Shown here piece by piece: positions 53,832-62,476 of a DNA stretch of 64,000 bases. Numbering within the stretch: position 1 is the first letter of the stretch; the number at the start of each line of letters is the position of its first letter. The stretch spans positions 558,001-622,000 of the forward strand of contig NZ_LT627734.1 of assembly GCF_900100865.1 (NCBI RefSeq). The letters run 5' to 3'. The translations under genes and the position numbers were made by a program. The notes beneath the pieces were generated by a model. The model ran no database searches and was not told the origin of the DNA. It saw only the letters and a list, made by a program, of their open reading frames with translations. This DNA comes from Candidatus Aquiluna sp. UB-MaderosW2red. Its GTDB lineage: Bacteria > Actinomycetota > Actinomycetes > Actinomycetales > Microbacteriaceae.

Positions 53832-54920
53832 TTGAAGCTTAAGAATGCAACAGCCGCATTCGCACTGTTAGGTGCATCGGCTCTAGTGCTATCTGGTTGC
53901 GCAGCCGCACCAGATGCAGAGCCAACGGCTACAGAAACCACGACCAGCGCAGCACCAACCGTCGACTACTTGGCCTGCGCCGTATCCGATGAGGGAAGCT
54001 GGAATGACAAGTCATTCAACGAGTCCACCTACGACGCACTGTTAAAGGCTGAAGCTGAGTTGGGTGTCCAGATCGGTGATGCCGAGTCAAACTCACCTGA
54101 TGACTTTCCACTAAACCTTCAGGCGATGGTTGACTTGAACTGCGACGTAACCTTCGCGGTCGGGTTTGGACTAATCGATGCGGTGAACGCTACCGCCGAA
54201 GCCAACCCAGACATGAACTTCGTCACTATTGATGGATTCTCCATGGGAGCCACAAACCTAAAGCCAATCAACTATGCAATGGAGCAGTCCAGCTATCTGG
54301 CCGGCTACCTTGCAGCCGCTTACTCAACCACTAAGGTCGTGGGCACATACGGTGGAGCTCCGGTCGGTGCAGTTACTGCATTCATGGACGGTTTTTACTA
54401 CGGTGCAATGGCCTATGGCCGCGACAACGGTGTTGAGGTTCGAGTCTTGGGCTGGGACCCAACTTTGGCGACTCCAGACGGTCAGTTCATGGGTAACTTT
54501 GACGCTAACTCTGGTATCTCGAAGTCCATCGCAGCAGCTCAGATCAACGAGGGCGCAGATGTAATCTTCCCAGTTGCCGGTTTCCAGTTCGGTGCAGTTT
54601 CTGAGGCCTTCAAGGAGGCTGGCGTTGCTGGTGTCATGGTTGGTGTTGACAAGGACATCGCACTCACCTCACCAGAGTACGCAGACCTAGTTCTGACTTC
54701 AGCTGAGAAGCGCATGACCAGTGCGGTTTACGATGTCATTGCTGAGCTTTCAGCCGGAGGCATGTTCACCGCTGACGCTTACATCGGTACTTTGGCCAAC
54801 GGTGGAACTGGCTTAAGCCCGCTTTACGGTTTTGAGGACAAGATTTCCGCCGAGGTAAAGGCCCGTCTAGCTGAGCTAGAAGCAGGCATCATCTCGGGTG
54901 AAATCGACCCAATGAGCTAG
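53832..54920 (+). CDS. BMP family nucleoside ABC transporter substrate-binding lipoprotein
   Basis: A 362-residue lipoprotein with signal MKLKNATAAFALLGASALVLSGC (lipobox LSGC, Cys23) and an acidic/Thr-rich tether. The rest has the BMP/PnrA-like fold with NDKSFNESTYDALLKAEAE (typical BMP opening), the aromatic- and Asp-rich ligand loops, VAGFQFGAVSEAFKEAG, and GVDKDI. PnrA and NupN bind purine nucleosides. It provides the ligand for the ABC importer encoded next. The start is TTG 53832 with GAGGAACC upstream. A terminator separates it from the ATPase gene, so it is probably made in excess. Confidence 0.92.
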   Translation: MKLKNATAAFALLGASALVLSGCAAAPDAEPTATETTTSAAPTVDYLACAVSDEGSWNDKSFNESTYDALLKAEAELGVQIGDAESNSPDDFPLNLQAMVDLNCDVTFAVGFGLIDAVNATAEANPDMNFVTIDGFSMGATNLKPINYAMEQSSYLAGYLAAAYSTTKVVGTYGGAPVGAVTAFMDGFYYGAMAYGRDNGVEVRVLGWDPTLATPDGQFMGNFDANSGISKSIAAAQINEGADVIFPVAGFQFGAVSEAFKEAGVAGVMVGVDKDIALTSPEYADLVLTSAEKRMTSAVYDVIAELSAGGMFTADAYIGTLANGGTGLSPLYGFEDKISAEVKARLAELEAGIISGEIDPMS

Positions 54921-54933
54921 TAGCAAAAATGTT

Positions 54934-54966
54934 AGGGGTCGCGGGTAACCGCGACCCCTTTTCTTT
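54934..54966 (+). terminator. Intergenic terminator between the binding protein and the ATPase gene
   Basis: An 11-bp perfect stem AGGGGTCGCGG/CCGCGACCCCT (54934-54944 and 54949-54959) with a GTAA loop is followed by TTTCTTT. Partial readthrough here would give more receptor than transporter, a common pattern. CATAAT about 35 bp further could also support a separate downstream start. Confidence 0.9.
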
Positions 54967-54999
54967 AAGCCATAATTAGTCAGTACGAAGGAGTACCAA

Positions 55000-56499
55000 G
55001 TGAAATTAGAGTTGCGCGGAATCACGAAGCGCTTCGGATCGCTGGTAGCTAACGCTTCAATTGACCTAACGGTCAATCCTGGTGAAATACACGCCCTTTT
55101 GGGCGAAAACGGAGCGGGCAAGTCCACCCTGATGAACGTCCTTTATGGCCTCTACACGGCTGATGAGGGTGAAATTCTTTTGGACGATAAGGTTCAGAAA
55201 TTCTCCGGTCCCGGAGCTGCAATGGCAGCCGGCATCGGGATGGTGCACCAGCACTTTATGCTGATCCCGGTTTTTACCGTGGCGGAAAATGTTGTCTTGG
55301 GTCATGAGCCGGTGAGTAAATTCGGTTCTCTGAATCTTGCCGAAGCCCGCAAAAGAGTCATTGAGATTTCGGATAAATTTGGGTTCAATGTAGATCCCGA
55401 TGCGCTGGTCGAGGACCTGCCGGTCGGCATCCAGCAGCGAGTGGAAATAATCAAGGCGCTTTCGCGCGATGCCAAGATCCTTGTTCTCGATGAGCCAACC
55501 GCAGTTCTAACTCCGCAGGAAACCGATGAGTTAATGAACATCATGCGGCAGCTGGCCCAAAACGGAACTTCAATTGTCTTTATTACCCACAAGCTTCGCG
55601 AGGTAAAAGAGGTGGCCGATGCCATCACGGTGATCCGCCTGGGTGCCGTGGTGGGCTCCGCATCTCCAGATGCTTCAACCTCTGAGCTGGCCTCTTTGAT
55701 GGTGGGCCGCGAGGTAGACATGGAGCTCAATAAGGCTCCGGCAAATCTTGGCCAACAAGTGCTTTTGGTCGAGGGCATTACCGTTATGGATGATCGCTCT
55801 CACAAGGCCGTCAATGATGTTAGCTTCAGCGTGCAGGCAGGGGAGATTCTGGCAATCGCGGGAGTTCAGGGCAACGGGCAAACCGAGATCGCAGAAGCAC
55901 TTTTGGGCATTCGCGATGTTGCTCGCGGCAAGGTGACCCTGAATGGCAAAGACATCACCCAGGATTCGGTTCGCAAAGTGCTAGAAGCCGGAGTTTCTTT
56001 CATTCCCGAAGACCGCAAAAAAGACGGATTGGTTTCTGAGTTTTCGATTGCAGAAAACCTAATGTTGGATTCCTCTTATCGGTCCAGATTCACAAAGGGG
56101 CTCAACATAGACTTCCCGGCCCGTCGCAAAATAGCTGAGGATTTGGTGAAACGTTTTGACGTGCGAACCCCCAGCGCGCAGACTCTCGCCAGCAAGCTAT
56201 CGGGTGGAAATCAGCAGAAGGTCGTGGTAGCTCGAGAGCTATCTCGCGATGGCAATCTGCTAATCGCAGCGCAACCTACGCGGGGTGTTGATGTCGGATC
56301 AATCGAATTTATTCACGAGCAGATTCTCGCTGAGCGGGACTCTGGCCGAGCGGTGATTTTAATTTCCACAGAGCTGGATGAGGTCCTGGCTTTGGCTGAT
56401 CGAATAGCCGTGATGTATCGAGGAAAAATTGTCGGTATTGTGACCCCAGAAACCTCAAGAGAAAATCTCGGCAAAATGATGGCTGGAGTTGTAGCGTGA
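55000..56499 (+). CDS. Nucleoside ABC importer ATPase with two nucleotide-binding domains
   Basis: A 499-residue ATPase of the RbsA/NupO type. The first domain has Walker A GENGAGKSTLMNVLYG, signature region LPVGIQQRVEIIKALS and Walker B ILVLDEPTAVLTP. The second has GVQGNGQTEIAEALLGI in place of the normal Walker A, with Q for the catalytic K, then LSGGNQQKVVVARELS and LLIAAQPTRGVDVGS with a Q in place of the usual acidic residue; such degeneration is common in this family. The start is a GTG with GAAGGAG seven bases upstream. It powers nucleoside entry through the two permeases that follow. Confidence 0.93.
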   Translation: MKLELRGITKRFGSLVANASIDLTVNPGEIHALLGENGAGKSTLMNVLYGLYTADEGEILLDDKVQKFSGPGAAMAAGIGMVHQHFMLIPVFTVAENVVLGHEPVSKFGSLNLAEARKRVIEISDKFGFNVDPDALVEDLPVGIQQRVEIIKALSRDAKILVLDEPTAVLTPQETDELMNIMRQLAQNGTSIVFITHKLREVKEVADAITVIRLGAVVGSASPDASTSELASLMVGREVDMELNKAPANLGQQVLLVEGITVMDDRSHKAVNDVSFSVQAGEILAIAGVQGNGQTEIAEALLGIRDVARGKVTLNGKDITQDSVRKVLEAGVSFIPEDRKKDGLVSEFSIAENLMLDSSYRSRFTKGLNIDFPARRKIAEDLVKRFDVRTPSAQTLASKLSGGNQQKVVVARELSRDGNLLIAAQPTRGVDVGSIEFIHEQILAERDSGRAVILISTELDEVLALADRIAVMYRGKIVGIVTPETSRENLGKMMAGVVA

Positions 56500-57728
56500 G
56501 CCAAACTGTAGAAAAAGACCAGCGTTTCGCACAAGCCCTGAAAGAGATCTTCGCGGGTGGCGCCACCCGCACAATCATCTCGGTGATCCTTGGATTCTTG
56601 GTCGGTGCAATCTTCATGATTGCGTCGAATAAGGAGTTCATCGAGGGGCTAGGTTTTTTCTTTTCTAGACCAGCCGACGCTCTGGCAGCTGCCGGAAATG
56701 TAGTCGCAACCGGTTATGGAGCGCTATTCCGCGGAGCTGTTTTCAACGCCGACGCCGACACTTTCGTGAAGGCCATCAGGCCACTAACCGAATCGCTGCG
56801 CCTGGGTGCCCCCCTTATCGCAGCGGGTCTTGGTATTGGCCTAACTTTCCGGGTGGGGCTATTCAACATTGGTGGGACCGGGCAGATCATCTCGGGCATG
56901 ATTTTCGCAACCTTTGTGGCAACTCGCCTCGAGCTTCCAATCGTTTTGCACACCATCGTCGCAGTCATTGCGGCAATCATCGGATCTACGCTGTTGGGCG
57001 CTTTAATTGGTTTTTTGAAGGCGCGCACCGGTGCTCACGAGGTAATTCTCACCATCATGTTCAACTACGTGATGATCAACCTATTTACTTTCATCTTGCG
57101 TACGCCAGAGTTACTCAAGGAGGGGCGCGAGGGAGCGAATCCCAAGGCCGACCCGGCCGCCGAAACGGCAATATTCCCGAGACTACTCGGGGATGACTAC
57201 GCACTCCACTGGGGTCTAGTGCTGATTTTGGTATCGGTAGTTGTCTACTGGTGGTTGATGGAGCGATCCACGATCGGATTCAGACTGCGCATGGTTGGCC
57301 ATAATGCCGATGCTGCAAAAACTGCCGGAATTAACGTAAACCGAACTTTCATCTTGGCAATGGCGCTCTCAGCAGCCTTTGTTGGTCTTGCTGCCGCCAA
57401 CCAAACCCTGGGCGCTGCGAGCGGGGTTTCACCCACCTCACACTCGAATATTGGATTTGACGCCATCACGGTTGCTCTCTTGGGCGGCTCTTCGGCTCCA
57501 GGAATTCTTTTGGCTGGATTGCTTTTTGGAGCCTTTAAGGCAGGGGCACCTTCAATGCAGGTGGTGGGAATCTCCCCGGAGGTGCTCGCAATTGTGCAGG
57601 GTGCAATTGTTTTGTTTATCGCCGCTCCACCATTGATTAGGGCGATTTTCCATCTTCCCAAGCCTCAAACTAGCCACGTTCTAGGTGAATTTAAAGATCG
57701 CCTCTTTAGAAAGAGGGCAGCGAAATGA
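56496..57728 (+). CDS. Nucleoside ABC importer permease 1
   Basis: A 410-residue membrane protein with about ten hydrophobic segments, like NupP. An N-terminal cytoplasmic helix (LKEIFAGGATRTIISVILGFLVGAIFMI) precedes the typical RAPLIAAGLGIGLTFRVGLFNIGGTGQI region, and GAHEVILTIMFNYVMINLFTFIL with the EAA-like loop GFRLRMVGHNADAAKTAGINV follows. It starts with GTG, overlapping the ATPase stop by 4 bp. It pairs with the next permease in the inner pore. Confidence 0.9.
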   Translation: MSQTVEKDQRFAQALKEIFAGGATRTIISVILGFLVGAIFMIASNKEFIEGLGFFFSRPADALAAAGNVVATGYGALFRGAVFNADADTFVKAIRPLTESLRLGAPLIAAGLGIGLTFRVGLFNIGGTGQIISGMIFATFVATRLELPIVLHTIVAVIAAIIGSTLLGALIGFLKARTGAHEVILTIMFNYVMINLFTFILRTPELLKEGREGANPKADPAAETAIFPRLLGDDYALHWGLVLILVSVVVYWWLMERSTIGFRLRMVGHNADAAKTAGINVNRTFILAMALSAAFVGLAAANQTLGAASGVSPTSHSNIGFDAITVALLGGSSAPGILLAGLLFGAFKAGAPSMQVVGISPEVLAIVQGAIVLFIAAPPLIRAIFHLPKPQTSHVLGEFKDRLFRKRAAK

Positions 57729-58975
57729 ATGAAATCCTAAAAGCTGAAAAAGTTGGATTCAAGGCTCCAATCGTGATGGGTTTCCTCGGGGCCGTTGTGA
57801 TTGTTTTCTTCGGATTCTTGGGTCGAGAAGGCTCAGTGGATTTTGAAATCTCTCGGCGACAGGACGTCATTCAGGTGCCTGCGTTGCCGGTCGACTCATC
57901 CTTGCTGGGAATCATCGCCGGTCTTTTGATGCTCGGAACGGCCGGCTTTGCACTCATGAGGTCGATGCGAAATCAGCGCACGCCGATGTGGCTATCTGCT
58001 CTTTACGGACTGGTCGGAGTGACTGCTTTATTGGGCTGGATTGCTGCTGGCAAGTCGGTCCCATTGGCTTTCATAATTGGAACAGCGCTGGTATTGGCAG
58101 TGCCAATCATGTTGGGTGCGATGGGCGGAATCATGTCCGAGCGCTCGGGAGTGACCAACATCGCAATTGAGGGCCAATTACTAACGGGCGCCTTTATGGC
58201 TGCGGTGGTTTCTACCATCTCTGGTAATTTCTACCTTGGTATATTCGCCGCCATGTTCACGTCCTCTTTGCTTTCGGTAATCCTTGCGGTGTTCGCAATC
58301 AAATATCTTGCCCAGCAGATCATCGTGGGAGTTGTTCTAAACGTCTTGGTTATTGGAATCACGAACTTTTTATATCAGCAGTGGCTCACTCAAGACGCCC
58401 AGAATGTCAACTTCCCTGGAACCTTAGACATAATCAGGATTCCATTTTTGAGTGATATTCCACTGTTGGGTCCGGTTCTATTTGAGAACCGGTTGACGGT
58501 ATTTGCAGCCCTAATCATTGTTCCTGCACTTTGGTACGTGTTGTTCAAGACCAAGCTGGGTCTCAGGGTTCGCGCTGTTGGGGAGAACCCGCTGGCTGCT
58601 GACACGGTGGGCATCAATGTTGGGCGAACCAGGTTCTGGTGGGTCACCTTGGGCGGGGCTATAGCGGGCTTGGGTGGTGCGGCTTTGACAATTGGAGATA
58701 CTGGTGCCTTTGGGCGCGAAATGTCCGGTGGATTAGGTTTTATCGCGCTGGCGGTTGTCATTCTTGGTCGCTGGCACCCTATCTACGCCGCCTTGGCAGC
58801 ATTGCTGTTCGGGTTCTCAATCATCCTGCGGGTTTGGGCCAATCAGGTAAGCCCTGGAATCCCAACCGAGTTCATCACCATGGTGCCCTATGTGGTAACC
58901 ATCATCGCGGTGGTTGGGTTTGTTGGTAAATCAATGCCGCCTAAGGGGTTAGCTATCCCCTACGAGAAGGGTTAG
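57725..58975 (+). CDS. Nucleoside ABC importer permease 2
   Basis: A 416-residue polytopic protein, NupQ-like, with an additional N-terminal portion (about 120 residues, including helices and a short extracytoplasmic part) before the core, which starts with GAMGGIMSERSGVTNIAIEGQLLTGAFMAAV. The ATPase-contact loop is LRVRAVGENPLAADTVGINVGRTR. It starts with ATG overlapping permease 1 by 4 bp. The order receptor, ATPase, two permeases, cdd suggests that pyrimidine nucleosides are among the substrates. Confidence 0.9.
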   Translation: MNEILKAEKVGFKAPIVMGFLGAVVIVFFGFLGREGSVDFEISRRQDVIQVPALPVDSSLLGIIAGLLMLGTAGFALMRSMRNQRTPMWLSALYGLVGVTALLGWIAAGKSVPLAFIIGTALVLAVPIMLGAMGGIMSERSGVTNIAIEGQLLTGAFMAAVVSTISGNFYLGIFAAMFTSSLLSVILAVFAIKYLAQQIIVGVVLNVLVIGITNFLYQQWLTQDAQNVNFPGTLDIIRIPFLSDIPLLGPVLFENRLTVFAALIIVPALWYVLFKTKLGLRVRAVGENPLAADTVGINVGRTRFWWVTLGGAIAGLGGAALTIGDTGAFGREMSGGLGFIALAVVILGRWHPIYAALAALLFGFSIILRVWANQVSPGIPTEFITMVPYVVTIIAVVGFVGKSMPPKGLAIPYEKG

Positions 58976-58979
58976 CAGT

Positions 58980-59375
58980 TTGGACATCAACTGGGATCAG
59001 CTTCACGAGGCAGCTAAGGGCGCCCTCAAAAACGCCTACGTCCCCTATTCCAACTTTCCGGTCGGGGCGGCCGCTCTAACCGATAAAGGTGATGTGATCA
59101 CCGGTTCGAATGTTGAGAACGCTTCTTATGGTCTGGGCCTATGCGCCGAATGTTCGTTGGTTTCGGAACTGTTTCGCTTGGGTGGCGGCAAGATCGTGGC
59201 ATTCGCGTGTGTTGATGGACACGGTAATGCCCTGATGCCCTGCGGGCGCTGCCGACAGCTGCTATACGAACACCGAGCACCCGGGATGCTTTTGGCAACC
59301 GTTTCCGGGATCAAGACAATGGCTGAAGTTTTGCCCGATGCCTTCGGGCCCGAAGATTTGGAAATTAGAAAATGA
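58980..59375 (+). CDS. cdd: Cytidine deaminase
   Basis: Cdd (131 aa) deaminates cytidine and deoxycytidine to uridine forms. The fold shows YVPYSNFPVGAAALTDKGDVITGSNVENASYGLGLCAECSLVSEL, with the zinc Cys and catalytic Glu in CAEC, and MPCGRCRQLLYEH with two more zinc Cys residues. The TTG start lies 5 bp after the permease stop. It overlaps deoA by 4 bp. In Mycobacterium tuberculosis cdd, deoA and add stand next to sdhCDAB, the same neighbourhood as here. Confidence 0.96.
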   Translation: MDINWDQLHEAAKGALKNAYVPYSNFPVGAAALTDKGDVITGSNVENASYGLGLCAECSLVSELFRLGGGKIVAFACVDGHGNALMPCGRCRQLLYEHRAPGMLLATVSGIKTMAEVLPDAFGPEDLEIRK

Positions 59376-60649
59376 GTTTCAGCGCGGTAGAACTAATAAT
59401 TAAAAAACGAGAGCGCCAAGAGCTCACTAGCAAAGAAATCAATTGGCTGGTCGAAAACTACACCTCTGGCGTGGTGGCAGATGAGCAGATGTCGGCGCTC
59501 GCAATGGCCATTTTGCTCAACGGCATGGATCGCCGAGAGATAAAAGACCTCACCATGGCAATGATTGCTAGCGGTGAGCGACTTGACTTCTCCGGACTCA
59601 CCGCCCCCACCTCCGATAAGCACTCAACGGGGGGTGTTGGAGACAAGATTACGCTTCCACTGGCACCGCTAGTGGCATCCTATGGAGTTGCAGTGCCCCA
59701 GCTGAGTGGGCGTGGCCTAGGTCACACCGGTGGCACCCTAGACAAACTTGAGTCAATTCCTGGCTGGCAAGCGACCCTGTCTAACACCGAGCTCTACAGT
59801 CAGCTAGCTGAGATTGGTGCTGTGATATGCGCAGCTGGCACGGGTCTTGCTCCGGCTGACAGAAAGCTTTATTCGCTGCGTGATGTCACTGGGACAGTGG
59901 AGGCCATTCCATTGATTGCCTCCTCGATTATGTCGAAAAAAATTGCCGAGGGCACTAGCTCCTTGGTGCTAGATGTCAAGGTCGGCTCGGGTGCTTTTAT
60001 GAAGACCCTCGACACTGCAATCGAGCTGGCTCAGACTTTGGTTCAGCTGGGCAAGGATGCCGGTGTAAATACCTCGGCGCTACTGACCGATATGTCAACT
60101 CCGTTGGGTCTCAAAATCGGAAACGCGCTAGAGGTTGAAGAATCCGTAGAGGTTCTCCAAGGTGGTGGGCCGGCCGATGTTGTGGAGCTAACGGTTGAGT
60201 TGGCCAAAGAAATGCTAAAGCTGGCTGGCTTGGGCGATGTCGATCCGAGCGAAAATCTCAAAAACGGCAAAGCGTTTGATAAGTGGCGCCAAATGATAAC
60301 TGCCCAGGGTGGTGACCCGGATGCCGAGCTTCCAAAAGCTAGGCACTCGCACGAGGTATTGGCAACGGAGTCCGGATTTATCACGCGCCTAGATGCACTG
60401 GATGTTGGAGTGGCCTCTTGGCGCTTGGGCGCTGGCAGAGAGCGAAAAGAAGATGCCGTGCAGTTTGGCGCTGGCGTCCAATTGCACGCTCAGCTTGGGG
60501 ATAGGGTGAAAAAGGGCGAACCCCTAATGACTCTATTCACCGATACCGAGGAAAAGTTTGCCAGAGCCCTGGGTCTTGCAGAGCAAGCAGTTTCCATTTC
60601 TGAGCAGTCAAGTGGTGCGCGTAAGCTGATCCTGCACCGCATTAGTTAG
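59372..60649 (+). CDS. deoA: Thymidine phosphorylase
   Basis: DeoA (425 aa) cleaves thymidine (or deoxyuridine) to base and deoxyribose 1-phosphate. The phosphate- and substrate-binding segment is SDKHSTGGVGDKITLPLAPLVA, followed by SGRGLGHTGGTLDKLESIPGW, and the lysine-rich YSLRDVTGTVEAIPLIASSIMSKK. A C-terminal beta-domain (GVQLHAQLGDRVKKGEPLMTLFT) completes it. Starts by ATG with 4 bp overlap to cdd. The sugar phosphate it makes is a substrate for the phospho-sugar mutase at the right edge. Confidence 0.95.
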   Translation: MSFSAVELIIKKRERQELTSKEINWLVENYTSGVVADEQMSALAMAILLNGMDRREIKDLTMAMIASGERLDFSGLTAPTSDKHSTGGVGDKITLPLAPLVASYGVAVPQLSGRGLGHTGGTLDKLESIPGWQATLSNTELYSQLAEIGAVICAAGTGLAPADRKLYSLRDVTGTVEAIPLIASSIMSKKIAEGTSSLVLDVKVGSGAFMKTLDTAIELAQTLVQLGKDAGVNTSALLTDMSTPLGLKIGNALEVEESVEVLQGGGPADVVELTVELAKEMLKLAGLGDVDPSENLKNGKAFDKWRQMITAQGGDPDAELPKARHSHEVLATESGFITRLDALDVGVASWRLGAGRERKEDAVQFGAGVQLHAQLGDRVKKGEPLMTLFTDTEEKFARALGLAEQAVSISEQSSGARKLILHRIS

Positions 60650-60656
60650 GACTCAA

Positions 60657-61748
60657 ATGGACATCCAGGCACTACCTAAAATCTCCCTTCACGACCACTT
60701 AGATGGTGGCCTGCGGCCCCAGACCATAATCGAGTTGGCTGCCAAAATCGGTCACGAGCTTCCAAAAAGTAATGCCGAGGAGCTGGCCACTTGGTTTATC
60801 GATTCCTGCAACTCTGGGTCTTTAGTGCGCTATTTGGAGACCTTTGAGCACACCGTCGCGGTGATGCAGACCAAGGTCGGACTAGAGCGAGTGGCCTATG
60901 AGGCAGTCATTGATTTAGCCAAGGAAAACGTAATCTACGCTGAGCTGCGCTGGGCACCAGAGCAGCACCTAGCGGGGGGTTTGAGCCTTGATGACACCGT
61001 AACTGCTGTTCAGGATGGCTTGGAGCGTGGCATGGCGGACGTAGAGGCGAAGGGCGGGTTTATTCGCACCGGTCAGCTCATAATCGCGATGCGGCACACA
61101 GACCGAGCCATGGAGATAGCGCATCTGGCGATAAAACATCGTAACGATGGTGTTGTCGGTTTCGATATCGCGGGCGAGGAGGCCGGATTCCTGCCCAGCC
61201 TTCACAAAGACGCTTTTGATTACCTAGCTAAGGAATTATTTCCGGTGACCGTTCATGCTGGCGAGGCCGACGGCATTGAGTCAATCAGAGATGCAATTTA
61301 TTCCGGGCGGGCGCTTCGCTTGGGCCACGGAGTTCGCTTGGTGGAAGACATTATGTTTTCTCGGAGCGAGGGTGATACCGACTTGGTGGTTTTGGGTGAG
61401 GTTGCGCAGTGGGTTCACGATCGTGGCATAACCCTTGAGGTTTCGCCCTCTTCAAACTTGCAGACTGGCGCTTTTTTTATGCTTGGTGACACCATGGCAG
61501 ACCACCCCTTTGATGCACTCTACGATTTGGGGTTCAAAGTTACTGTCAACACGGATAACCGCTTAATGAGTGGCACAAGCCTCACTCGGGAGCTAGAGAT
61601 CCTGGTCGACACCTTCGGCTATGACTTAGGAGATCTGGAGCAGTTTCAGCTGAACGCGGCCGAGGCGGCTTTTCAGGGATTGACCGAGCGCGAAGAGCTT
61701 ATGGACATGATTGAAATGGGTTTCGCTGAGGCCCAGGTTGCTCAGTAG
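60657..61748 (+). CDS. add: Adenosine deaminase
   Basis: Add (363 aa) deaminates adenosine and deoxyadenosine to inosine forms. The zinc ligands HDH are in ISLHDHLDGGLRPQTIIEL; PVTVHAGEADG carries the next ligand with the catalytic E, the GHGVRLVED motif holds the catalytic His, and VTVNTDNRLMSGT has the final Asp. ATG 60657, with AGGA seven bases upstream, only 7 bp after deoA. Its last codons overlap the start of the PTS IIA gene by 11 bp, so the latter belongs to the same operon. Confidence 0.95.
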   Translation: MDIQALPKISLHDHLDGGLRPQTIIELAAKIGHELPKSNAEELATWFIDSCNSGSLVRYLETFEHTVAVMQTKVGLERVAYEAVIDLAKENVIYAELRWAPEQHLAGGLSLDDTVTAVQDGLERGMADVEAKGGFIRTGQLIIAMRHTDRAMEIAHLAIKHRNDGVVGFDIAGEEAGFLPSLHKDAFDYLAKELFPVTVHAGEADGIESIRDAIYSGRALRLGHGVRLVEDIMFSRSEGDTDLVVLGEVAQWVHDRGITLEVSPSSNLQTGAFFMLGDTMADHPFDALYDLGFKVTVNTDNRLMSGTSLTRELEILVDTFGYDLGDLEQFQLNAAEAAFQGLTEREELMDMIEMGFAEAQVAQ

Positions 61749-62175
61749 CGCCTTCGGGCCTAATTCAATAGCCATTGCGCGTGAGCGCATCGACTGGGTT
61801 AGCGCTATCACCCAGGCCATTGGTTTATTGCAACTCGATGATCGAGTGGGGATTGCCTATCTCGACGAGGTGCTGGCCGCTAATCAAGAACTCGGACCTT
61901 ATTTCGTAGTAGCCCCCGGGATAGCAATTGTTCACGCAAAGCCTTCAAGATCCGTGAAGGCGGTCGGCTTTGCACTATTGCGGCTGGATTACCCGGTTGC
62001 TTCGGGTTCCCATAATGACCCGGTGAAGCTGGTGTTTGCGTTTTGCGCGAAGGATGCCGAATCCCATCTTGAATTGCTTGCTGAGTTTGCGACCCTTTTA
62101 TCGAGTGAAGGGAATGTAAACCTTTTATTAAATGCTTCCGCTTTGAGCGAGATAAGAGATGTCATCAACGCTTAG
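61738..62175 (+). CDS. PTS EIIA-like protein in the nucleoside operon
   Basis: A 145-residue EIIA of the mannitol/fructose (PTS_EIIA_2) fold. The active histidine is His66 in VVAPGIAIVHAKPSRSV, a variant of the usual GIALPHAR loop. YLDEVLAANQELG and VGFALLRLDYPV support the fold. The start chosen is TTG 61738, six bases after GAGG, inside the end of add; a TTG at 61711 would add nine residues with no homology. It is co-transcribed with add and sits before a IIB gene, but no IIC gene is present. Function unclear: it may serve a IIC elsewhere or a regulatory role. Confidence 0.85.
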   Translation: MLSSAFGPNSIAIARERIDWVSAITQAIGLLQLDDRVGIAYLDEVLAANQELGPYFVVAPGIAIVHAKPSRSVKAVGFALLRLDYPVASGSHNDPVKLVFAFCAKDAESHLELLAEFATLLSSEGNVNLLLNASALSEIRDVINA

Positions 62176-62194
62176 TTGGTTAAATAGTTGCATC

Positions 62195-62467
62195 ATGAAA
62201 ATTTACGCAGTGTGCGGTGCCGGGATCGGCACCTCGGTCTTATTGAAGGCCAATGTTGATCGAGTTTTAGCGGCCTTAGGCTTCGAGGCTGAAGTGCACG
62301 CGGTAGCCATTTCCCAAGCCCTAGAGGATGACTCTCCGGCTCAGATTGTGATGGCGACTCCGGAGCTACTTGAAAAGCTCAAGAACGTTCGGTCCGAGGT
62401 AATCGCGGTGAACAACATTTTTGATCTGGCGGAGCTTGAGGAGAAGTTACGAATAGCGCTGGGCTAG
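62195..62467 (+). CDS. PTS EIIB-like protein in the nucleoside operon
   Basis: A 90-residue EIIB of the lactose/ascorbate-like (PF02302) type. The phosphate loop is KIYAVCGAGIGTSVLLK, with Cys7 as the acceptor. Start at ATG 62195, because the upstream open part (from 62159) is only the tail of the IIA gene in another frame; TAAATA eight bases upstream may allow an own promoter. In known ascorbate-type systems this domain works with an UlaA-type IIC; none is in the window. Paired with the IIA gene 19 bp upstream. Confidence 0.85.
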   Translation: MKIYAVCGAGIGTSVLLKANVDRVLAALGFEAEVHAVAISQALEDDSPAQIVMATPELLEKLKNVRSEVIAVNNIFDLAELEEKLRIALG

Positions 62468-62476
62468 GCTTTTTAG
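62465..62476 (+). promoter_or_regulatory. Leaderless promoter candidate before the flavin-binding protein gene
   Basis: TAGGCT (62465-62470) is six bases before the ATG at 62477, overlapping the stop codon of the IIB gene, with no Shine-Dalgarno. It has the same form as the elements before pcrA and manC. Confidence 0.4.
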
